A stretch of DNA of 64,000 nt from contig NZ_JAPVLQ010000001.1 of assembly GCF_027158005.1 (NCBI RefSeq), positions 248,001-312,000 of the forward strand, given 5' to 3'. The stretch's first letter is position 1. Each line of letters opens with the position of its first letter. The DNA is from Rhodococcus sp. H36-A4 (GTDB lineage Bacteria > Actinomycetota > Actinomycetes > Mycobacteriales > Mycobacteriaceae). The translations under genes were made by a program, and so were the position numbers. Shown piece after piece: positions 59,394 through 64,000 of this stretch. The notes below the pieces were generated by a model that saw nothing but the letters and a program-made list of their open reading frames with translations, was not told the origin of the DNA and searched no databases.

Positions 59394-60467
59394 GTGATCG
59401 AAACGGATATTGCGGTGATCGGCGCGGGACAGGCCGGGCTGTCGGCCGGCTACCACCTGCATCGGGCAGGGCTGCAGGCCGAAGAAGACTTCGTGATGCT
59501 CGACCGGTCTCCGGCACCGGGTGGAGCATGGCAGTACCGCTGGCAGTCACTGACGCTGAGTACGGTCAACAGGGTCCACGATCTGCCAGGAATGGAGTTT
59601 GCAGACACGTTGACGGGTGAGGCCCCCGAGTCCGTCGTGGCTGCCGAGGCAGTACCCCGCTACTACCGTGCCTACGAGGACAAGTTCGACCTCCGGGTGC
59701 GACGGCCTGTCACGGTGAACGTCGTCTGCGACCGCGAACCACGCTTCAGCATCGAAGCCGGTGCGACTGTTCTGTCGGCACGAGGATTGATCAATGCCAC
59801 CGGTACGTGGGAGAAACCGTTTATTCCGCACTATCGGGGCGCCGAGTTGTTCACCGGCCGGCAACTGCACACGAAGGACTATCGAACGGCAGAAGAATTC
59901 GATGGCGAACACGTGATCGTCGTCGGTGGTGGCATTTCGGCCGTCCAGCTGCTCGACGAGATTTCTCAGGTCACCAGCACGACGTGGGTCACGCGCCGCG
60001 AACCGGAATTCCGCGAGGCGAACTTCGGACCCGAGGCCGGGCGAGATGCCGTCGCGATGGTCGAGGATCGAGTTCGACGCGGGCTGCCGCCCGGCTCGGT
60101 CGTATCCGTCACCGGATTGCTGCTCACCGACCGTCTGAAAGCAGCGCGGGATCGGGGCGCATTGACCCGCCTACCGATGTTCTCGCAGATCACCTCGAAC
60201 GGGGTTCGGTTTGAGGACGGCACGAGCGTGGATGCCGATGTGATCCTGTGGGCGACCGGATTTCGCAGCGCACTCGACCACTTGGCGCCGCTACGACTAC
60301 GCGGGCCTGGCGGCGGAATCGTCATGGACGGCCGTCTTGCGACCCGTGTCGCGGCGAACCCGCGCGTGCACCTGCTCGGGTACGGGCCGTCGGCGAGCAC
60401 CATCGGCGCCAATCGGGCCGGGCGGGCCGCGGTCACCGAGTTACTCGACACACTGAGCAGCAACTAA
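59394..60467 (+). CDS. FAD-dependent monooxygenase-like NAD(P)-binding flavoprotein
   Basis: A 357-residue flavoprotein with two Rossmann motifs: DIAVIGAGQAGLSAGYHL (FAD) and HVIVVGGGISAVQLLDE (NADPH). DRSPAPGGAWQYRW follows the first, as in flavin monooxygenases, and ILWATGF lies near the C-terminus. The exact FMO fingerprint FxGxxxHxxx(Y/F) is replaced by FTGRQLHTKDY, which is close. It may oxidise a nucleophilic nitrogen or sulfur or a ketone. The start is GTG 59394. Confidence 0.83.
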   Translation: MIETDIAVIGAGQAGLSAGYHLHRAGLQAEEDFVMLDRSPAPGGAWQYRWQSLTLSTVNRVHDLPGMEFADTLTGEAPESVVAAEAVPRYYRAYEDKFDLRVRRPVTVNVVCDREPRFSIEAGATVLSARGLINATGTWEKPFIPHYRGAELFTGRQLHTKDYRTAEEFDGEHVIVVGGGISAVQLLDEISQVTSTTWVTRREPEFREANFGPEAGRDAVAMVEDRVRRGLPPGSVVSVTGLLLTDRLKAARDRGALTRLPMFSQITSNGVRFEDGTSVDADVILWATGFRSALDHLAPLRLRGPGGGIVMDGRLATRVAANPRVHLLGYGPSASTIGANRAGRAAVTELLDTLSSN

Positions 60468-60623
60468 AAATTTCAAGCAATCCACCTACTCCTGCACTCG
60501 GTGTCATATACCTTCGAGCGTGTGTCCGACACGGACATCGCGCCGCACAACGCCCTTGTCCACTTCGACGAAGCGTTCTGCGCTCGAACTGATTTCACCG
60601 ATAGACAAAAAGGAAGCTCGATC

Positions 60624-61445
60624 ATGGGAAAGCTCGACGGGAAAGTAGCCCTCATCACCGGTGCGGCACGCGGCCAAGGCCGTAGCCACGCCATCAAGCT
60701 CGCGCAAGAAGGTGCCGACATCATCGCCGTCGACATCTGCGCACAGATCGATACGGTCCCCTACCCCATGGCAACACCGGAAGATCTCGCGCAGACCGTC
60801 AAGGAGGTCGAGGCACTCGACAGGCGGATCATCGCCACGGAAGCCGACGTCCGCGACTACGACGCGCTGAAGAACGTGGTCGACAAGGCGGTCGCCGAAT
60901 TGGGTCCGATCGACATCATTCTCGCCAATGCCGGTATCGCACCCCTGGGTGCCGTGAACCCGGATCACGTCAAGACCTTCCGAGATGTCATCGAGGTCAA
61001 CCTGTTCGGCGCGTGGAACACCGTCCACGCGGGTGTACCCAGCATGATCGAGAAGGGCCAGGGCGGATCCATAGTCCTGACGAGTTCCACCCAGGGCCTG
61101 TCCGGTGCAGGCGGCACCGGATCGGGAGCGGCCGACGGCTACGCGGCAAGCAAGCACGCCCTCGTCGGGCTGATGCGTACGTTCACCAGTTGGTTGGCGC
61201 AGTACTCCATTCGAGTCAACAGCGTGCATCCGACGGGCGTGAGCACCCCGATGGTGCTCAACGAGGCGATGCAGAACTATCTCGTCGCCAACCCCGAAGC
61301 CATTGCCCTGGGGGGCAATCTCCTGCCCGTCCCGATGATCGAGGCCATCGATATCAGCAACGCCATCGCCTGGCTCGTCTCGGACGAGGCCCGCTATGTC
61401 ACGGGCGTCACACTGCCCGTCGATGCCGGATTCCTGGCGAAGTAG
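60624..61445 (+). CDS. Mycofactocin-type SDR oxidoreductase (carveol dehydrogenase-like)
   Basis: A 273-residue SDR: MGKLDGKVALITGAARGQGRSHA, ADIIAVDICAQIDTVPYPMATPEDLAQT (the long insert after the NAD-binding Asp typical of mycofactocin-dependent SDRs), ILANAGIAP, SSTQGLSG and YAASKHALVG. Such enzymes hold NAD tightly and pass electrons to mycofactocin. AAGGAAG precedes ATG 60624; earlier starts are not conserved. No mycofactocin biosynthesis gene is in the window. It is followed by the MoxR gene after nine bases. Confidence 0.85.
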   Translation: MGKLDGKVALITGAARGQGRSHAIKLAQEGADIIAVDICAQIDTVPYPMATPEDLAQTVKEVEALDRRIIATEADVRDYDALKNVVDKAVAELGPIDIILANAGIAPLGAVNPDHVKTFRDVIEVNLFGAWNTVHAGVPSMIEKGQGGSIVLTSSTQGLSGAGGTGSGAADGYAASKHALVGLMRTFTSWLAQYSIRVNSVHPTGVSTPMVLNEAMQNYLVANPEAIALGGNLLPVPMIEAIDISNAIAWLVSDEARYVTGVTLPVDAGFLAK

Positions 61446-61454
61446 CGAGAACCC

Positions 61455-62414
61455 ATGGCACAGCTCGACGGCAAGATGCAGCTCGCTCCGTTGTCGATCG
61501 TCGAGATCCGCCGCCGGATCGCGGCGCGCCTCGTCGGGCGAGAGCACGAACTCGACTTGCTGTTGGCGGCAGTTGCAGCCGGGCGGGACCTCCTCATCGA
61601 GGGTCCGCCCGGCACCAGCAAGAGCACTCTGCTCGGCGCCATCACTGCCGAGTGGAACATTCCTTTACTGTTCGTCGAGGGCAACGCGGACCTGACACCC
61701 GCCCGAATAGTGGGCCACCACAACCCTGCCCGAGTTCTTCGCGAGGATTACAGCGAGGACAACTTTGTGCCGGGGCCGCTTGTCGAGGCCATGCGCACCG
61801 GTGGATTTCTGTACATCGAGGAGTTCAACCGTGCACCGGAAGACACCTTGAACACGCTGCTCACCGCAATGGCAGAGCGACGCATCGCCATCCCGCGTGT
61901 CGGCACCGTCCATGCTCTCCCGACGTTCCGTTTGATCGCATCGATGAACCCCTACGACAACGTCGGCACCACACGATTGTCGACGAGCGTGCACGACCGG
62001 ATGTGCAGACTTGCCATCGGGTACCAGGATTCCGGGGCAGAACGTGGAATCGTAGGGCTACGAACCGAATCCGACTCCCCCCGCTTGATTGCAGATTCGG
62101 TGGCGATCACCCGAGCCACGCGCGCACACGAGGACATCACGCAGGGCAGCAGTGTGCGCGGCGCGATCGATCTGACCCTGATCGCGCAGCAGTTGGCTCT
62201 GCTCCGCTCCGTCGAACTCCCCGCGAGTACCCACGTCGAGCCCCCGCGTGAACTACCGGAGAGCTACCAGCAGGTGATGCTCGACGCGGTCCTTCTCGCA
62301 CTGTCCGGACGCATCCACGTCGACGAGACATCGGATGCGACACCGGAAATGGTTCTGCGCTCCATCTGGGAGGACCACTTCGTGCTCCGCCCCGCCGCAG
62401 CGGCACCCGGTTGA
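61455..62414 (+). CDS. MoxR-type AAA+ ATPase
   Basis: A 319-residue AAA+ protein: Walker A EGPPGTSKST, Walker B GGFLYIEEFNRAPEDTLNTLL with the MoxR-type EEFNRA, sensor 1 ASMNPYDNVG, and arginine finger region LSTSVHDRMCRL. MoxR ATPases work as chaperones that insert cofactors or assemble enzyme complexes together with a VWA protein, which is encoded next. It lies close behind the SDR gene. The TGA stop is in the same frame as the following VWA coding sequence. Confidence 0.9.
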   Translation: MAQLDGKMQLAPLSIVEIRRRIAARLVGREHELDLLLAAVAAGRDLLIEGPPGTSKSTLLGAITAEWNIPLLFVEGNADLTPARIVGHHNPARVLREDYSEDNFVPGPLVEAMRTGGFLYIEEFNRAPEDTLNTLLTAMAERRIAIPRVGTVHALPTFRLIASMNPYDNVGTTRLSTSVHDRMCRLAIGYQDSGAERGIVGLRTESDSPRLIADSVAITRATRAHEDITQGSSVRGAIDLTLIAQQLALLRSVELPASTHVEPPRELPESYQQVMLDAVLLALSGRIHVDETSDATPEMVLRSIWEDHFVLRPAAAAPG

Positions 62415-62474
62415 AGAGCCGTCACTGCCGACTCACCGGTCCGTAGGCCCGGAAACCGAGGCACCGGCGGCGCG

Positions 62475-63407
62475 TTGAAGCCGTTGCGGCGCAAGCCCAA
62501 ACAACTCACCGAATCGCCGTCACTGTTCCGTCCCGTTGGTGGGGCGGGCGCGGTACTGATCGCCGACGGGCGTCCCGTGCCGGGAAAGGCTGCCGGGGAG
62601 AACAACTCGTCGGTGCCAGGGCTCACGGAGGAGACTGCCGAGGTGATCGCACTCGCAGACGCCACCACACAAGACCCGGCGTCCGACGCCGCGACCCGAG
62701 CACGCGCTCGAAAGATTGCTGTTCGCTTGGCTGTTCGACGTCCCCGTCGCGACACCCATGCCCGACGCGGGGTAGGCGAACTGACCTCGCTCCGATACCG
62801 GGGCAGCAGCGATGAGATCGACCTCGACCGCACGCTCGATGTGCTCGCTGCCATTCCGATGCCGGAGGACGACGACATCGTGGTACGAGAACGCCTGCAC
62901 ACCAAGCGGTCCGTCGTTCTCGTCGTCGACATTTCTGGATCGATGAAGGGTGAACGAGTGCGGACAGCCGCGGCGACCGTCGGCGCACTCGCAGGTGAAT
63001 TGAATCGCGACAACCTTGCCGTGGTCGCATTCTGGTCCGATGCAGCCGTTCTCACGCGTTTCGGCGACTCGATGACGCCCCTCGGAATCCTCGATACCGT
63101 CCTGCGGATTCCGGCCCGCGGTCTGACGAACGTCCAGTTCGCGCTCGACACCGCGTACGGGCTGCTAAGGACAGTTTCCTCGCCGGACTCGCGAGTGCTT
63201 CTGCTTTCCGACTGCGTGCACAACGCCGGGCCCGATCCACGCCCTACCGCGGCGAGGATTCCGCGTCTGGACATCCTGCTCGACACCTCGGGCGAGAACG
63301 ATGTCGACCTCGGGCGCGATCTCGCTCGCCTCGGACACGGCCGCATCAGGGTCATCCGCACTTATCGTGACGTCGGCCCCGCGCTCAGCGCACTGTTCGA
63401 GCGTTGA
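62475..63407 (+). CDS. VWA domain protein (CoxE-like partner of MoxR)
   Basis: A 310-residue protein with a polar N-terminal half and a VWA domain (residues about 145-300) with the MIDAS motif VVDISGSMKGERV, a Thr/Asp pair (GLTNVQFAL, LLLSDCVHN). MoxR-VWA pairs act together in metallo-enzyme maturation. The only plausible start is TTG 62475. The reading frame is continuous with the MoxR gene except for one TGA at 62412, and the 60 bases between contain no other stop and no ATG or GTG. Confidence 0.8.
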   Translation: MKPLRRKPKQLTESPSLFRPVGGAGAVLIADGRPVPGKAAGENNSSVPGLTEETAEVIALADATTQDPASDAATRARARKIAVRLAVRRPRRDTHARRGVGELTSLRYRGSSDEIDLDRTLDVLAAIPMPEDDDIVVRERLHTKRSVVLVVDISGSMKGERVRTAAATVGALAGELNRDNLAVVAFWSDAAVLTRFGDSMTPLGILDTVLRIPARGLTNVQFALDTAYGLLRTVSSPDSRVLLLSDCVHNAGPDPRPTAARIPRLDILLDTSGENDVDLGRDLARLGHGRIRVIRTYRDVGPALSALFER

Positions 63408-63467
63408 CCGTATGGTGCCCGCCACCATGACCCCTCTGGGCCAATGGAACTGGCGGACACCATACGG
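63408..63467. terminator. Bidirectional terminator-like palindrome
   Basis: A 17-bp stem with one mismatch (CCGTATGGTGCCCGCCA with TGGCGGACACCATACGG) fills the gap between the convergent VWA and thiolase genes. No T-run follows, so it may be a factor-dependent or weak terminator. Confidence 0.6.
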
Positions 63468-63474
63468 CCGTGAA

Positions 63475-64000
63475 TCACTTCAGACGCTGAACCACCATCG
63501 CCATGCCCTGTCCACCGGCGGCGCACATGGTCTCGACGCCGATCTCCTTGTCGCCCCAGGAGAGAGCGTTGAGCAGCGTCGCCGTCATCCGGGCCCCGGT
63601 CATACCGAACGGGTGCCCGAGTGCAATAGCACCGCCGTGCACGTTCACCCGATCGACGTCGACTCCCAAGTCGCGGTAGCTGGGAATGACCTGTGCGGCA
63701 AAGGCTTCGTTGATCTCGAACAGGTCGACATCGCTGACGTTCAAGCCTGCCGAAGCGACGGCCCGACGGGTAGCTTCGACCGGGCTCAAGCCCATGATTT
63801 CGGGAGATATTCCGGAAACCGAGGTCGACAGAATGCGCGCGAGGGGCTCGATCCCGAGATCCTTGGCGCGTTGCTCGGACATGATGACCAAGGCCGCTGC
63901 GCCGTCGTTGACCGGGCAGCAGTTGCCTGCTGTGACTGTTCCATCAGGTCGGAAGACCGGCTTGAGCGTCGACAGCGAATCGACGTCGACGCCTGCGCGG
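63475..64000 (-). CDS. Thiolase (acetyl-CoA C-acyltransferase), 3' part
   Basis: The C-terminal 174 residues of a thiolase; the gene continues beyond the window. Visible are NDGAAALVIM, LFEINEAFAAQ, NVHGGAIALGHPFGMTGAR (catalytic His) and the catalytic Cys in CAAGGQGMAMV. It either cleaves 3-ketoacyl-CoA in beta-oxidation or condenses acetyl-CoA. The nucleophile Cys near the N-terminus is outside the window. Confidence 0.93.
   Translation of the reverse strand, partial: RAGVDVDSLSTLKPVFRPDGTVTAGNCCPVNDGAAALVIMSEQRAKDLGIEPLARILSTSVSGISPEIMGLSPVEATRRAVASAGLNVSDVDLFEINEAFAAQVIPSYRDLGVDVDRVNVHGGAIALGHPFGMTGARMTATLLNALSWGDKEIGVETMCAAGGQGMAMVVQRLK

Overview
The window is a 64 kb stretch of high-GC, gene-dense chromosome from an actinobacterium of the order Mycobacteriales, most likely a Rhodococcus or close relative. 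The evidence is relatives typical of mycobacteria and rhodococci (EchA6, CtpE with an MT0933-type antitoxin, an Rv2326c/Rv2325c-type ECF transporter, an Rv0910-like protein, a mycofactocin-type short-chain dehydrogenase, DUF222/HNH proteins), frequent GTG starts, 1-4 base gene overlaps and a perfect actinobacterial LexA box. No rRNA, CRISPR array or replication origin was seen. One complete tRNA is present.

Layout. 1-1.4 kb: an AbiEi/DUF559-type gene bracketed by two copies of a palindrome that resembles tRNA T-arms, with tandem repeats outside. 1.4-5.7 kb: aidB with its TetR regulator, divergent from an enoyl-CoA hydratase and an acyltransferase-like gene. 5.7-7.9 kb: an SDR and a flavin disulfide oxidoreductase. 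8-13 kb: a leftward operon (MOSC protein, CaiB-type CoA-transferase, HMG-CoA-lyase-like enzyme, 2-hydroxyacid dehydrogenase, permease) that looks like a pathway for an unidentified organic acid. 13-18.2 kb: carboxylesterase, Fpg/Nei glycosylase, the coupled thyA-dfrA pair, a cupin and a universal stress protein. 18.3-24.2 kb: a desaturase-like protein that has lost its diiron carboxylates, a divergent PucR-type regulator and a MacB/FtsX-type ABC exporter.

24.2-28.5 kb is an accessory island next to tRNA-Arg(CCT). It holds a two-gene DUF5343-SEFIR module (a likely defence system), a tyrosine integrase, a 28-residue membrane peptide and a serine recombinase, the last three in one tightly coupled leftward operon. 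Immediately after it are a ClgR/PopR-like regulator and two unusual clpP genes: one lacks the catalytic serine, the other is frameshifted. A LexA-controlled DUF222/HNH gene follows.

31.6-40.5 kb: DEAD-box helicase, acetyltransferase, fused ECF transporter, two tandem membrane-anchored solute-binding/VWA proteins and an Rv0910-like toxin-family protein. 40.6-47.2 kb: two acetate/monocarboxylate symporters, each with a small partner membrane protein, with a LytS/LytTR two-component system. 47.2-56.7 kb: lipoprotein lipase, Na+/H+ antiporter, MT0933-type antitoxin, CtpE, a metallo-beta-lactamase-fold hydrolase, HtpG and a SigD-like sigma factor. 57-64 kb: alpha/beta hydrolase, FHA-HTH protein, EchA6, a flavin monooxygenase-like protein, SDR, MoxR ATPase with a VWA partner, and the 3' part of a thiolase that runs off the window.

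A recurring feature is short tandem repeats placed directly at stop codons (1286-1373, 5646-5687, 52760-52885). All family names come from reading motifs by eye; no database search was run.
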